In this document: piece after piece, positions 1-9,732 of the stretch
Numbering within the stretch: the first letter of the stretch is position 1
How the letters are laid out: each line of letters begins with the position of its first letter
Made by a program: the position numbers and the translations under genes
NCBI GenBank assembly: GCA_017510335.1
Contig: JAFWNM010000013.1
Span: 186,001 to 250,000 of the forward strand
DNA length: 64,000 bases
Source: Paracoccaceae bacterium
GTDB lineage: Bacteria; Pseudomonadota; Alphaproteobacteria; Rhodobacterales; Rhodobacteraceae
Direction of reading: 5' to 3'
The notes under the pieces: generated by a model
What the model was told of the DNA's origin: nothing
Database searches by the model: none
Seen by the model: the letters and a program-made list of their open reading frames with translations, nothing else

Positions 1-507
1 GAATTCCGCCTGACCGAACTGGAAGGCGGCGATACATCCGCCCTGCCGCCAACACCCCCGCTTGGCGGTGACGCGGGCGCGCCCGCTGGCGCGGTCAGTG
101 ATGGCGGACAGGCACCACAGCTTGCCGCTGGCGAACAGACGGCCTTCGATGCTGCGCGCGCATTGCTGGATGCGGGCGACACAGACGGCGCAAAATCCGC
201 GCTGTCGGTCTTTTTGGAAACCTATCCCGGCAGCCCGCTTGGCGCGCAGGCCAGCGCCATGCTGGCACAGGCCCAACGCGACAGTGGCGCGGATTCCGAC
301 GCGGCTCGCACTTGGTTGAACCTGTATCTGGCCAACCCCGAAGGGCCGGACGCGCCCCATGCGCTGCTAGAACTGGGCAACAGCCTTGCGCATTTGGGCC
401 AACAAGCCGAAGCCTGCGTCATGTTCGAGGAACTGTTCACACGCTTCCCTGACAGCGCGCAATCCCAGATGGCGCGCGACGCCTATCACCTTCAAGAATG
501 CCCCTGA
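1..507 (+). CDS. cpoB: Cell division coordinator CpoB (YbgF), C-terminal part
   Basis: The frame is open from the first base, so the N-terminus lies outside the window. A Pro/Gly/Ala-rich linker (about residues 15-50 of the visible part) leads into helical TPR repeats, with paired small and aromatic residues such as FLETYPGSPLGAQA and FEELFTRFPDSAQ. CpoB is a periplasmic protein that links the Tol-Pal system to peptidoglycan synthesis during constriction. The assignment rests on the TPR pattern plus position: tol-pal-cpoB is followed by tilS and ftsH in many alphaproteobacteria, and the same order is seen here. The stop codon overlaps the tilS start by 10 nt, so translation is probably coupled. 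Confidence 0.85.
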   Translation, partial: EFRLTELEGGDTSALPPTPPLGGDAGAPAGAVSDGGQAPQLAAGEQTAFDAARALLDAGDTDGAKSALSVFLETYPGSPLGAQASAMLAQAQRDSGADSDAARTWLNLYLANPEGPDAPHALLELGNSLAHLGQQAEACVMFEELFTRFPDSAQSQMARDAYHLQECP

Positions 508-1772
508 CAGCGCCCATGTCCCCTGACAGCGCGCTACAGGCGGCATTCGCGGCGCAGATGAACAGGTTTTGCGCCGCAGCCACCATCCGGCAGCTTGGTG
601 TTGCCGTGTCCGGGGGGGGCGATTCCATGGCCCTGCTTCGGCTGGCCCATTCATGGGCCTGCCAGCGGGACATGACACTGCACATCGCAACGGTTGATCA
701 CGGGTTGCGCGCCCAATCCGCACAAGAAGCCGCGATGGTGGCCCGATGCGCGGCCAGACTGGGCCTGTCGCACCAGACACTTCACTGGCGCGGGTGGGAC
801 GGGCACGGCAACCTGCAAGACATGGCCCGTCAGGCCAGAAAACACCTGCTGTCTGGCTGGGCGCAGCAGCAGGGGCTGGATGCCGTTGCACTGGGCCACA
901 CCCGCGATGATCAGGCAGAAACCTTGCTGATGCGCCTTGCGCGCGGGTCAGGTGTCGAAGGGCTGGCAGCTATGCCTGCGCGTGATATCGCGCATGGCAG
1001 CACATGGCTGCGCCCGCTTCTGGACATGGGGCGCGCGCGACTGCGCGACTATTTGCGCGCCTTATCCGAAGATTGGGTGGACGACCCGTCAAACCTGGAT
1101 ACCAGTTTTGACAGGGTCAAGGCACGGCAGGCGTTGGACCTGCTGGCCCCCTTGGGGCTGGATATGGAACGCCTTGCCCGGACGGCCCAACGCATGCGCG
1201 CCGCGACCCAAAGCCTTGATTTCCTGACCGACACGCTGGCCGCACAAATTCTGCGGGTGGACCATGGCGATTTCATCTTTGATGCGGGCGCATTGGACGC
1301 CCTGCCGCAGGACACCCGCACAAGGCTGGTTGCGCGCGCCCTGCAGGCCATTTCGGGCAATCCCTACCGGCCCCGTCTGGACGCGCTGACAACCGCCTTG
1401 CGCAACCCGTCCCGCACAACGCTGCATGGCTGCATGCTTACGCGCACCAAGGGGCAGCTGCGCATTACGCGCGAATACAACGCTGTTGCCCGAACGCGCG
1501 CGCCACTGGGCAGCGCATGGGACGGGCGCTGGCATCTGCACCCCCCCGCCGCGTTGCCCAAAACCGCGCCACTGCTGCATATTGCCGCGCTTGGCCCCAA
1601 AGGCGCGGATCAATGCCGCCCGCGCGACAGATGGCGTTTGCCCTATGCGTCACTGCTGGCCAGCCCCGCAATCTGGCAAGATACCACGCTGGTTGCCGCC
1701 CCCCTGGCCATGCCTGATTGCGGCTGGCAGGCGAAAACCCGTGATCTTTGGCCGCGCACGCAACTTTCTTGA
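498..1772 (+). CDS. tilS: tRNA(Ile)-lysidine synthetase TilS
   Basis: TilS ligates lysine to C34 of tRNA-Ile(CAU) using ATP, switching it to AUA decoding; it is cytoplasmic and essential. The PP-loop ATP site SGGGDS is at about residues 38-43, and the family motif HTRDDQAET is near residue 134. The length of 424 aa suits an alphaproteobacterial TilS with a shortened C-terminal region. The start at 498 overlaps cpoB; an in-frame ATG at 516 is an alternative. ftsH follows after about 150 nt, a common gene order. No disruption is visible. Confidence 0.95.
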   Translation: MPLTAPMSPDSALQAAFAAQMNRFCAAATIRQLGVAVSGGGDSMALLRLAHSWACQRDMTLHIATVDHGLRAQSAQEAAMVARCAARLGLSHQTLHWRGWDGHGNLQDMARQARKHLLSGWAQQQGLDAVALGHTRDDQAETLLMRLARGSGVEGLAAMPARDIAHGSTWLRPLLDMGRARLRDYLRALSEDWVDDPSNLDTSFDRVKARQALDLLAPLGLDMERLARTAQRMRAATQSLDFLTDTLAAQILRVDHGDFIFDAGALDALPQDTRTRLVARALQAISGNPYRPRLDALTTALRNPSRTTLHGCMLTRTKGQLRITREYNAVARTRAPLGSAWDGRWHLHPPAALPKTAPLLHIAALGPKGADQCRPRDRWRLPYASLLASPAIWQDTTLVAAPLAMPDCGWQAKTRDLWPRTQLS

Positions 1773-1925
1773 GGCGCGCAGATTGATTGCAGAACCTTGA
1801 TCGCTATGTAACAAGGGTAAGAAGCGCGCGGTTTTCGCGTGACAACACCATGTATGGTGCGCAAACATCGCGCTCTCGGGCTGCAACGTGACCCGCGCAC
1901 CTGACCGAAACCAAAGGAGACGCCC

Positions 1926-3845
1926 GTGGGTAATGCACGGAATTTCGCTTTCTGGATCGTGCTGTTCTTGCTGATGATCATGCTTTTCAACATGTTCAGC
2001 AACAACCAAGGCACATCTTCAGCGCGTAGTGTTAATTATTCTGATTTCGTGCAACGCGTCGATTCGGGCGCTGTCAGCCGGGTTACCATTGATGGCGAAC
2101 GCATTGTGTTCGTGGGCAGTGACGGGCAGCAATATTCGACTGTGCGCCCTGATGACACAACCCTGACGCAACGCTTGCTGGAAGCCGGCATCCCGGTCGA
2201 GGCCCGCCCCCAACAGCAATCAGGCTTCTTGTCCACGCTTATGCTGTGGCTGCCCTTCCTGCTGCTGATCGGTGTGTGGATCTATTTCATGAACCGCATG
2301 CAAGGTGGCGGCAAAGGCGGTGCCATGGGGTTTGGCAAGTCCAAGGCCAAACTGCTGACCGAAAAAAGCGGGCGCGTCACATTTGATGACGTTGCAGGCA
2401 TTGACGAAGCCAAGGACGAGCTGGAAGAAATTGTCGAATTCCTGCGCCAGCCCCAGAAATTCAGCCGTCTTGGCGGTAAAATCCCCAAAGGCGCGCTTCT
2501 GGTCGGCCCTCCCGGCACGGGTAAGACGTTGCTGGCGCGTGCCATCGCGGGCGAAGCAGGCGTGCCGTTCTTCACCATATCGGGGTCTGACTTCGTGGAA
2601 ATGTTCGTGGGTGTCGGCGCCAGCCGTGTGCGCGACATGTTCGAACAAGCCAAGAAAAACGCGCCCTGCATCGTGTTCATCGACGAAATTGACGCTGTGG
2701 GCCGGTCGCGGGGTGTGGGCTATGGTGGCGGCAATGACGAACGCGAACAGACGCTGAACCAGTTGCTGGTCGAAATGGACGGGTTCGAAGCCAATGAAGG
2801 CATCATCATCGTCGCGGCCACCAACCGCCCCGACGTGCTGGACCCTGCCCTGCTGCGCCCCGGTCGCTTTGACCGCCAGGTGCAGGTGCCCAACCCCGAC
2901 ATCAAGGGGCGCGAACGTATCTTGGGCGTGCATGCGCGCAAGGTGCCACTGGGACCGAATGTCGACCTGCGCATCATCGCGCGCGGCACACCGGGCTTTT
3001 CGGGCGCTGATCTGGCGAACCTTGTCAATGAGGCCGCATTGATGGCCGCACGGTCAAACCGCCGTTTCGTCACAATGGAGGATTTTGAATCCGCCAAGGA
3101 CAAGGTCATGATGGGGGCCGAACGCCGGTCCATGGTCATGTCGGAAGATGAAAAGAAGCTGACCGCCTATCATGAGGCCGGCCATGCTGTCGTCGGCCTG
3201 CATGTCCCCGAACATGACCCTATCCACAAGGCAACCATCATCCCGCGCGGTCGCGCGCTGGGTCTGGTGCTGTCGCTGCCCGAACGCGACCAGTTGTCGG
3301 TCAGCTACCGCAAATACAAATCCAAGATCGCCATGGCGATGGGCGGGCGTGTTGCCGAAGAACTGACATTCGGCGAAGATGCCGTAACATCCGGCGCAGC
3401 AAGCGACATTCAGCAAGTCACCAAGATCGCGCGCGCCATGGTCACACAGTTCGGGTTTGACCCAGAACTGGGCTATGTCGATTACGCCAATGAACAGCAA
3501 AGCTATCTTGGGAATTATGGTGGCGGGTCGAACCATTCCAGCATGACCCAGAAGATGATCGACGACAAAGTGCGTCAACTGGTTCAGGAAGGCTATGATA
3601 CCGCCAAGCGCATTCTGACAGATCATGCTGATGAGCTGGAAAACCTTGCGCAAGGCCTGCTGGAATATGAAACGCTGACAGGGCCGGAAATTGCCCGTGT
3701 CATGCGCGGCGAACCGCTGAACCGCGGGGATGATGACGCCGACAGCCCCGGCAGCGGCACCCCGTCGGTAGCGGCAATCCCCAAAACCCGCGGCCGCAAG
3801 CGCGGCGACGAAGATGGCGGGATGGAACCGGAACCCTCGGCATAA
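1926..3845 (+). CDS. ftsH: ATP-dependent zinc metalloprotease FtsH
   Basis: Inner-membrane AAA+ protease (639 aa) that degrades misassembled membrane proteins and short-lived regulators. A GTG start is used, with an AAAGGAGA ribosome site just upstream. Order: TM helix at residues 7-25, periplasmic domain, second TM at about 100-122, Walker A GPPGTGKT near 195, Walker [13 protein letters not shown] with [17 protein letters not shown], and zinc motif HEAGH near 416. The acidic, Ser/Pro-rich tail is typical. A strong hairpin follows the stop codon. All key residues are present. Confidence 0.98.
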   Translation: MGNARNFAFWIVLFLLMIMLFNMFSNNQGTSSARSVNYSDFVQRVDSGAVSRVTIDGERIVFVGSDGQQYSTVRPDDTTLTQRLLEAGIPVEARPQQQSGFLSTLMLWLPFLLLIGVWIYFMNRMQGGGKGGAMGFGKSKAKLLTEKSGRVTFDDVAGIDEAKDELEEIVEFLRQPQKFSRLGGKIPKGALLVGPPGTGKTLLARAIAGEAGVPFFTISGSDFVEMFVGVGASRVRDMFEQAKKNAPCIVFIDEIDAVGRSRGVGYGGGNDEREQTLNQLLVEMDGFEANEGIIIVAATNRPDVLDPALLRPGRFDRQVQVPNPDIKGRERILGVHARKVPLGPNVDLRIIARGTPGFSGADLANLVNEAALMAARSNRRFVTMEDFESAKDKVMMGAERRSMVMSEDEKKLTAYHEAGHAVVGLHVPEHDPIHKATIIPRGRALGLVLSLPERDQLSVSYRKYKSKIAMAMGGRVAEELTFGEDAVTSGAASDIQQVTKIARAMVTQFGFDPELGYVDYANEQQSYLGNYGGGSNHSSMTQKMIDDKVRQLVQEGYDTAKRILTDHADELENLAQGLLEYETLTGPEIARVMRGEPLNRGDDDADSPGSGTPSVAAIPKTRGRKRGDEDGGMEPEPSA

Positions 3846-3861
3846 GTGCGAATAACGTCAA

Positions 3862-3892
3862 GCGAAGCCCCGGTCATGCGCCGGGGCTTCGC
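3862..3892 (+). terminator. Hairpin after ftsH
   Basis: A perfect 12-bp inverted repeat, GCGAAGCCCCGG and CCGGGGCTTCGC, with a 7-nt loop starts 17 nt after the ftsH stop. There is no clean T run after it, so it may work as a weak or factor-assisted terminator or as an mRNA 3' stabiliser. Confidence 0.7.
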
Positions 3893-3942
3893 CATTCTAC
3901 GCCCCTGCCTTGCGATGAGCATATATAGCGATGACTGCGTAT

Positions 3943-4010
3943 GGCCTGAAGGGGACATTCGAGCTTGGATCAAGCCCGCACCAGCGGCGGGCCGGGGTCT
4001 GCCGGTCCCA
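3943..4010 (+). repeat. Family A dispersed repeat, partial copy (+)
   Basis: Begins with GGCCTGAAGGGGACATTC and continues into a GC-rich tract containing CGGCGGGCCGG. The same end sequence recurs at 4174 (minus), 40966 (minus) and 55481 (plus). Together with the next copy it fills most of the 384-bp gap between ftsH and the GntR gene; no gene is supported in that gap. Confidence 0.6.
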
Positions 4011-4082
4011 CATTTTAGGGGCGCAGTTTATGCAGGCGGCATACTCCTGAATTCAAAGGCTTGGCGTGGAACTGGCGAAATC

Positions 4083-4174
4083 GGCAGGCCGCGGGACGGC
4101 CCGCCGATGGTGCGGCGGCCTGCGGCCTTTGCTCCGCACCGGGGCATTCCTTCAACGTCCGCTTCAGGCCAAAT
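4083..4174 (-). repeat. Family A dispersed repeat, copy on minus strand
   Basis: Read on the minus strand it starts GGCCTGAAGCGGACGTTG, then ATGCCCCGGTGCG, then AGGCCGCAGGCCGCCGCA, then CGGCGGGCCGTCCCGCGG. The same four blocks in the same order and spacing occur at 55479-55577, so the two are clear homologues about 51 kb apart. It faces the partial copy at 3943-4010. Confidence 0.75.
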
Positions 4175-4229
4175 GCGCCTGCAACAGAATGCTCACCAAA
4201 ATACGATACCACACCCGACGGGCTGAATA

Positions 4230-4895
4230 TCACGCCTGCAAATGCCGCAGCCCTTGGGTTACATCAGTGCGCAGCGCCAGCCGCAGTGCGGCATCATCGC
4301 CCGCGCGCAGCGCTTCCAGGATCATGCGATGATGTGGTGGCGCAGTGGTGCGCTGCAAGCGCGTATAAAGCGCCCGCATTGTGGGGCCAAGCTGCAACCA
4401 TACGGTTTCCAGCAACCCCAGCATGGCAGGGCTTTGGGCGCGCAGATACAGCGTGCGGTGAAATTCCAGATTGGTGCGAATATACTCCACCGGGTCCCTG
4501 CGATTGACAGCGCGCGCATTGGCGTCATTGATCACTTCCATCCGGTCAATCAACGCCAGATGCGCCCGCCGCAACGCACGACTGCCAAGCTCGGGTTCCA
4601 GAAGCGCCCGGATCGACGCCAGTTCTTCGATGCGTTCATTGCTTAGCTCCGGTGTGGTCACACGCCCCGATGCCGACAGCGTCAACGCCCCTTCCGCCGA
4701 CAGGCGGCGCACGGATTCGCGTGCAGGCGTCATGCTGACCCCGAAGGATTTGCCAATCCCGCGCAAGGTCAGCGCATGCCCGGGTGGCAGTTCCCCATGC
4801 ATGATCTGCTGGCGCAAACCACGATACACCCTGTCATGTGCAGACAAAGGCGCAGTTTCGGACGGAACGGACGGGCGCAACACGGATTTCTGCAT
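4230..4895 (-). CDS. GntR-family transcriptional regulator (FCD domain)
   Basis: Cytoplasmic repressor-type protein of 221 aa. The N-terminal winged helix-turn-helix includes LRGIGKSFGVSMTPARESV, typical of GntR proteins; the C-terminal helical part with LASIRALLEPELGSRAL and the EFHRTLY segment fits an FCD ligand-binding domain, which usually senses small organic acids. The start MQKSVLRPS at 4895 is chosen over longer options because a palindromic operator lies just upstream. It is divergent from the CoxG-like gene and 0.75 kb from L-lactate dehydrogenase, which it may control; the effector is not known. Confidence 0.9.
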   Translation of the reverse strand: MQKSVLRPSVPSETAPLSAHDRVYRGLRQQIMHGELPPGHALTLRGIGKSFGVSMTPARESVRRLSAEGALTLSASGRVTTPELSNERIEELASIRALLEPELGSRALRRAHLALIDRMEVINDANARAVNRRDPVEYIRTNLEFHRTLYLRAQSPAMLGLLETVWLQLGPTMRALYTRLQRTTAPPHHRMILEALRAGDDAALRLALRTDVTQGLRHLQA

Positions 4896-4902
4896 AGCTG
4901 AA

Positions 4903-4914
4903 TTGTGATCACAA
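4903..4914. promoter_or_regulatory. Palindrome TTGTGATCACAA upstream of the GntR gene
   Basis: A perfect 12-bp palindrome lies 7 bp upstream of the GntR start codon, in the 155-bp divergent gap before the CoxG-like gene. Position and symmetry suit autoregulation by a GntR dimer. The core TGTGATCACA recurs upstream of sdhC (47129 and 47150). Confidence 0.6.
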
Positions 4915-5050
4915 ATCCCATGCCACGTCAATGCACCCCGATGCAGCACGCCCGCGATAAGACCAAGGTCGATACGACCAAAGCCTGATTCCCAGTTTTG
5001 CGCACATGACGTAACTTGCAACAAAGATTTGAAACACAGGGACAGACCAC

Positions 5051-5572
5051 ATGCACATGACCGACACCCGCCAGATCGCCGCGCCCACGCATCAGGTCTG
5101 GGACGCCCTGTTCGACGCAGATGTGCTGAAGGCCTGTGTGCCGGGCTGTCAGGAATTGTCAGGCACCCCCGAAGACGGCTTCGAAGCTGTCGTCGTGCAG
5201 AAAGTGGGGCCGGTCAAGGCAACCTTCAAAGGGGTGGTCACGATGGAAGATATGGTCCCTGGCGAAAGTTGCACCCTTGTGGGCGAAGGCAAGGGCGGCG
5301 CGGCCGGTTTTGCCAAAGGCCAAGCCCGCGTGCGGCTGGAACCAACACCAACAGGCGCGACGTTGCTGCATTATGACGTCGATGCCAGCGTCGGCGGCAA
5401 GCTTGCCCAACTTGGAAGCCGCATTGTCGACGGGTTCGCCCGCCGGATGGCCGCAGATTTTTTCACCCGCTTTCAGGAACAGATCGAAGGCGCCGCCCCT
5501 GCCGACACGCAAATCCCCGCTGATGATGCATCACAACCACGAAAGGGCTGGGTGAAACGCATTCTGGGCTAG
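5051..5572 (+). CDS. CoxG-like SRPBCC domain protein (carbon monoxide dehydrogenase subunit G family)
   Basis: 173-aa protein with the SRPBCC/CoxG pattern: an N-terminal strand then APTHQVWDALFDADVLKAC, the CVPGCQEL turn, and a C-terminal amphipathic helix RMAADFFTRFQEQI. A basic tail RKGWVKRILG may touch the membrane. Family members are thought to anchor or mature CO dehydrogenase-type molybdenum hydroxylases, but no coxMSL genes are in the window. It is divergent from the GntR gene and followed by lldD. An in-frame ATG two codons downstream is a possible alternative start. Confidence 0.85.
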   Translation: MHMTDTRQIAAPTHQVWDALFDADVLKACVPGCQELSGTPEDGFEAVVVQKVGPVKATFKGVVTMEDMVPGESCTLVGEGKGGAAGFAKGQARVRLEPTPTGATLLHYDVDASVGGKLAQLGSRIVDGFARRMAADFFTRFQEQIEGAAPADTQIPADDASQPRKGWVKRILG

Positions 5573-5650
5573 ATGCACCGCCATTTCGTGCAGCTTGCGC
5601 GCCCCCCGACACTCAGGTAATTAATTCTTACCAATTCCAAGGGGGCCGAC

Positions 5651-6820
5651 ATGCCGGTGATTACCAATATCGAGGATCTGCGCCGCATCTATGAAAAGCG
5701 CACCCCGCGCATGTTCTACGATTATGCGGAATCCGGCAGTTGGACGGAACAGACATTTCGGGAGAATGTCAGCGATTTTCGCCATATTCGCCTGAAGCAG
5801 CGCGTGGCGGTCGATATGTCGGGCCGCAGCACAGCATCGCAGATGATCGGTCAGGACGTGTCAATGCCCGTCGCGCTGGCACCTGTGGGCCTTACGGGCA
5901 TGCAATCGGCGGATGGGGAAATCAAGGCAGCACGCGCAGCAGAAGCTTTTGGCGTGCCCTTCACCCTGTCCACCATGTCAATCTGTTCCATCGAGGATGT
6001 GGCCGAACATACCACGAAACCCTTCTGGTTTCAGGTCTATACCCTGAAAGATGATGACTTCATGCGCCGGTTGATTGAACGCGCGCGCGCGGCGCGCTGT
6101 TCGGCCATTGTGGTAACCGTGGATTTGCAGGTTTTGGGCCAACGCCACAAAGACCTGAAAAACGGCCTGTCAGCCCCCCCCAAACTGACGCCCAAATCCA
6201 TTGCCAATATGATGACCAAAATTCCCTGGGGGCTGGAAATGCTGGGCACCAAGCGCCGCTTCTTTGGCAATATCGTGGGCCACGCCAAGGGCGTTACCGA
6301 TCCGTCGTCATTGTCCACCTGGACAGCAGAGGCGTTTGACATCTCGCTGGACTGGGCGCGCATCGCGCAATTGAAGGACTGGTGGGGCGGCAAATTGATC
6401 GTCAAGGGCATCATGGACCCCGAAGACGCCCGCCGCGCAGTCGAAATTGGCGCAGATGCCATCATCGTGTCCAACCATGGCGGGCGTCAACTGGATGGCG
6501 CTGTCAGTTCCATCCGCATGTTGCCCGCGATCATGGACGCGGTGGGCGACAAGGTGGAAGTGCATCTTGATAGCGGCATACGCTCCGGTCAGGATGTGCT
6601 CAAGGCGCTGGCGCTGGGGGCGCGGGGCACCTTTATCGGGCGGGCCTTCACCTATGGGCTGGGTGCGATGGGACAGGCCGGTGTGACCAAAGCGCTGGAA
6701 ATCATCCATAAGGAACTGGACATCACCATGGCGCTATGTGGTGAAACCAATGTGCGTAATCTGGGTCCGCAAAACCTGTATGTGCCCAAAGGTTTTGGGG
6801 ACCCCACTGTGCTGTTATAA
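5651..6820 (+). CDS. lldD: FMN-dependent L-lactate dehydrogenase / alpha-hydroxy acid oxidase
   Basis: 389-aa TIM-barrel flavoprotein that oxidises L-lactate to pyruvate, passing electrons to the respiratory chain; LldD-type enzymes are membrane associated. Visible features are the N-terminal FDYAES-like segment (FYDYAESGS), the PVALAPVGLTGM FMN-loop region, the catalytic His in SNHGGRQLDGA near residue 276, and the phosphate-binding HLDSGIRSG and GARGTFIGRAF segments. The size matches the family (about 380-400 aa). Substrate specificity among 2-hydroxy acids cannot be read with certainty. A ribosome site AAGGGGG precedes the ATG. Confidence 0.92.
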   Translation: MPVITNIEDLRRIYEKRTPRMFYDYAESGSWTEQTFRENVSDFRHIRLKQRVAVDMSGRSTASQMIGQDVSMPVALAPVGLTGMQSADGEIKAARAAEAFGVPFTLSTMSICSIEDVAEHTTKPFWFQVYTLKDDDFMRRLIERARAARCSAIVVTVDLQVLGQRHKDLKNGLSAPPKLTPKSIANMMTKIPWGLEMLGTKRRFFGNIVGHAKGVTDPSSLSTWTAEAFDISLDWARIAQLKDWWGGKLIVKGIMDPEDARRAVEIGADAIIVSNHGGRQLDGAVSSIRMLPAIMDAVGDKVEVHLDSGIRSGQDVLKALALGARGTFIGRAFTYGLGAMGQAGVTKALEIIHKELDITMALCGETNVRNLGPQNLYVPKGFGDPTVLL

Positions 6821-6992
6821 GGCGGTTTGAAGGGGAATTACGGGCAGGCCAGAATCCCCTTACAGGGCTGCATCGCCGCGCTTGCGCCCTTTTTTCGCTT
6901 TTCAACGCGCCCGATCTGCCCTATAGCCGCCTGACTTATTGCCCGCACCCTTGGAGGCGGGCATTTCAACTTGTAACATATGGAGAATTCCA

Positions 6993-7607
6993 ATGGCTGG
7001 TGAGATCCCGGATCTTTTGGCCGAGGTACGGACGGGGACAGGCAAGGGGGCCGCTCGTCAAGCTCGTCGTGAGCATAAAGTACCCGGTATTGTTTACGGT
7101 GGCGGTTCCGACCCGCTGCCTGTGAATTTCAACTACCATTACCTGATCAAGCAGCTGAAAGCAGGCCGTTTCCTGTCGACGCTGTTCAACCTGAAAGTTG
7201 AAGGTCAGGAAGATGTGCGCGTTATTTGCCGTGGCATTCAGCGCCATGTCGTCAATGGCCTGCCCGAGCATGTGGACCTGATGCGCCTGCGTCGCACAAG
7301 CCGCATCAACCTGTTCATTCCGGTTGAATTCATCAACCACGAAAAATGCGTTGGCCTGAAACGCGGTGGCATGCTGACCGTTGTGCGCCCGGAAGTGGAA
7401 CTGAATGTGCTGGCAGGGGATATCCCCGAAAAGCTGGTTTTCGACCTTGATGGTCTGAAAATCGGTGACACCATCACCATCTCGGCCATCACATTGCCAG
7501 ATGGCACGAAACCCACAATCGACCGCGATTTCGTGATTGCAAACATCGCCGCACCGCGCGCGCTGGTTGCTTCCGACAATGAAGAAGACGAAGCTGCCGA
7601 AGAATAA
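6993..7607 (+). CDS. rplY: 50S ribosomal protein L25/general stress protein Ctc
   Basis: 204-aa long (CTC-type) L25: the N-terminal 5S rRNA-binding domain ([25 protein letters not shown]) is followed by the C-terminal beta domain with [15 protein letters not shown] and an acidic tail [11 protein letters not shown]. The start at 6993 is preceded by TGGAGA and gives MAGEIPDL, the usual alphaproteobacterial N-terminus; a longer reading frame upstream is not supported. It is followed by a strong terminator and then pth, the usual rplY-pth neighbour pair. Confidence 0.97.
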   Translation: MAGEIPDLLAEVRTGTGKGAARQARREHKVPGIVYGGGSDPLPVNFNYHYLIKQLKAGRFLSTLFNLKVEGQEDVRVICRGIQRHVVNGLPEHVDLMRLRRTSRINLFIPVEFINHEKCVGLKRGGMLTVVRPEVELNVLAGDIPEKLVFDLDGLKIGDTITISAITLPDGTKPTIDRDFVIANIAAPRALVASDNEEDEAAEE

Positions 7608-7635
7608 GGCAGGATCGACTTCAAGCTATCAAATT

Positions 7636-7667
7636 CGAGGCACCTTCGCGGGTGCCTCGTTTTTTTA
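7636..7667 (+). terminator. Rho-independent terminator after rplY
   Basis: A 9-bp perfect stem CGAGGCACC / GGTGCCTCG with a 6-nt loop is followed directly by eight T residues. Confidence 0.95.
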
Positions 7668-7924
7668 TTGTGGCCTGCACACCCTACCCCACACATGCCC
7701 CGCCGCGGCGCACGAAGCGTTCCATCACGATAAACTGACTGCGCCAAGGCGCAACAGACAGCGCGTTCTTGTTGAAAAACCATACATCTTGCACTTTCTG
7801 AATTAAGATATTGGCAGGGATATCTCTGCTAATTCAGGGGATACGGAACAAACAATCGCGCGGTGGGCGCTTTTCACAAACGCGATGAGCTATTATGCTG
7901 CACTGCATATAGGGGAACTGTCGC
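7668..7924. other. Gap between rplY terminator and pth
   Basis: No convincing gene is seen. The stretch is less GC-rich than its surroundings near 7780-7850 and should hold the pth promoter. A small dyad AGATAT...ATATCT at 7807-7826 is the only visible structure. Confidence 0.5.
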
Positions 7925-8629
7925 ATGAAACTATTTGTTGGTCTGGGCAATCCTGGGGCAAAATACGCTGCAAACCGGCATAACATCGGCTTCATGGCGC
8001 TTGATCGTATTGCCAGCCAGCATGGCTTTGGTGCATGGCGCACGAAGTTTCAGGGCGAACTGGCCGAAGGGCGTCTGGGACAGGAAAATGTAATGCTGCT
8101 CAAACCCGGCACGTTCATGAACCTGTCGGGGCAATCTGTCGGCGAAGTCATGCGGTTTTACAAACTGGACCTGCCCGATCTGGTCGTCTTCCACGATGAA
8201 CTGGACCTTGCGCCCGGCAAGCTGCGCCTGAAACAGGGGGGCGGGCATGCAGGGCATAACGGGCTACGTTCCATCCATGCGCATGCAGGGTCGGAATATG
8301 CGCGCGTGCGGCTGGGCATCGGGCATCCAGGCCATAAGGACCGCGTGTCAGCCTATGTTTTGTCCGATTTTGCGAAATCCGATCAGGACTGGCTGGACGC
8401 GCTTCTTGCGGGCATCGCAGATGGCGCAGTGGCGTTGGCGGCAGGGGACAACGCGCGCTTCAGCAATCTGGTTGCGCAACGCACATCCCCGCCGCGCAGT
8501 GGTCCTGCCATCAGCCCCAAACCGATTGCGCCAAAACCTGCCGCACCGCGCAATTTCGCGCCCAAAGATACATCCGCATCCACAGACGGGCGCACGCCCC
8601 TGCAAAGGTTGATGGACCGCTTCAAATGA
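7925..8629 (+). CDS. pth: Peptidyl-tRNA hydrolase
   Basis: Releases tRNA from prematurely dissociated peptidyl-tRNA in the cytoplasm. The N-terminus [18 protein letters not shown] holds the conserved Asn and catalytic His (H19); FHDELDL carries the conserved Asp; [12 protein letters not shown] and RLGIGHPG complete the family signature. The protein is 234 aa, about 40 longer than E. coli Pth, because of a C-terminal Pro/Ala/Lys-rich extension ([13 protein letters not shown]) ending in LQRLMDRFK. Such extensions are common in this family. The stop overlaps the next start by 4 nt. Confidence 0.97.
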   Translation: MKLFVGLGNPGAKYAANRHNIGFMALDRIASQHGFGAWRTKFQGELAEGRLGQENVMLLKPGTFMNLSGQSVGEVMRFYKLDLPDLVVFHDELDLAPGKLRLKQGGGHAGHNGLRSIHAHAGSEYARVRLGIGHPGHKDRVSAYVLSDFAKSDQDWLDALLAGIADGAVALAAGDNARFSNLVAQRTSPPRSGPAISPKPIAPKPAAPRNFAPKDTSASTDGRTPLQRLMDRFK

Positions 8630-9669
8630 CATTCAGGGATCATGCGCGCCGTCAGGCCGCCGCTTGCGCCGCGCTCGGCTCTCCTTTGACGGCGCGTGTG
8701 CTGGGTCTTGTTGCCGACCGGCTGACACCGGGGCGCGCTGTCGCGGACAGGGTCCTGAACTGGCCCGAACACCGGCTGAAACCCGATGCCGTGGCCCTGC
8801 GCCTTGCTGGCGCGTTGCATTATCTGGTGCTGGGCGGACAGGCCCCGATTCTGGCCCGGCTTTACACGGCCCCCGACACTGTGCCCGACATCCAGCTGTG
8901 GCGCGCGATCGAGGCCCTTTTGCGCCTGAATGAGAAGGCCATCCTTGCCACATTGGACCACGCCCCCCAGACCAACGAGTTGCGCCGGTCCAGCGTCATC
9001 ATCGCCACCGCGCAATGGCTGACGGCAGCTTTCGACCGACCACTGGTCCTGTCGGAACTGGGCAGCAGTGCAGGATTGAACCTTATCTGGGACCATTACG
9101 CCCTGCACATCAACGGCCAGCACCACGGGCCGACTGATGCAGCACTGACGCTGACGCCCGACTGGCATGGCGCCCCCCCGCCCATGGTCCGGCCCGTCAT
9201 TCGCGCGCGCGCAGGCGTCGATCTGAACCCGCTTGACCCTGTGACAGACCGTCTGCGGTTGCTCAGCTATATCTGGGCGGATCAGCGCGACCGGCTGGAC
9301 CGGACCAGCCACGCCCTGGACCTTGCCGCAAATGTGCGCCCGCAAATTACACGCGGATGCGCGATTGACTGGCTGGAACAGCGCTTGTCGCGCCCCCTGC
9401 CCCAATCGCTTCATCTGGTGTATCATACCATCATGTGGCAATACATGGGTGCGGACCTGCAGGAACGTGGCCAAGCGCTTCTGGCGCGCGCGGGCGCAAA
9501 ACTGCGCAAGGATGAACCGCTTGCACATCTGTCTATGGAAGATGATGGGGTCGGGCCGGGCGCGAAGCTTACGCTTGAACTTTGGCCCTCGGGCGAGTGT
9601 ATTGATCTGGGGCGCGCGGATTTTCATGGTGCATGGGTGGACTGGCGCGCGCCAGCGTTGCACAGCTGA
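8626..9669 (+). CDS. DUF2332 family protein
   Basis: 347-aa cytoplasmic protein starting within the pth stop codon (ATGA overlap), so probably co-translated with pth. The layout matches DUF2332 (COG4427): an N-terminal helical stretch, then [15 protein letters not shown], which looks like a methyltransferase-type glycine loop, then [16 protein letters not shown] and a C-terminal [10 protein letters not shown] segment. The glycine-loop resemblance suggests an SAM-like fold, but the activity of this family is not known to me. Confidence 0.8.
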   Translation: MTFRDHARRQAAACAALGSPLTARVLGLVADRLTPGRAVADRVLNWPEHRLKPDAVALRLAGALHYLVLGGQAPILARLYTAPDTVPDIQLWRAIEALLRLNEKAILATLDHAPQTNELRRSSVIIATAQWLTAAFDRPLVLSELGSSAGLNLIWDHYALHINGQHHGPTDAALTLTPDWHGAPPPMVRPVIRARAGVDLNPLDPVTDRLRLLSYIWADQRDRLDRTSHALDLAANVRPQITRGCAIDWLEQRLSRPLPQSLHLVYHTIMWQYMGADLQERGQALLARAGAKLRKDEPLAHLSMEDDGVGPGAKLTLELWPSGECIDLGRADFHGAWVDWRAPALHS

Positions 9670-9732
9670 ACCGCCATGCCCCTTTCAGGGCAACAATCGC
9701 CACCGCGAACATGCATCACTCAGGAGAAGGTC

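Noticed and set aside
4903-4914. CRP site as explanation for TTGTGATCACAA
   Set aside because: CRP half-sites TGTGA and TCACA need a 6-bp gap; here they touch directly, which fits a GntR dimer better.
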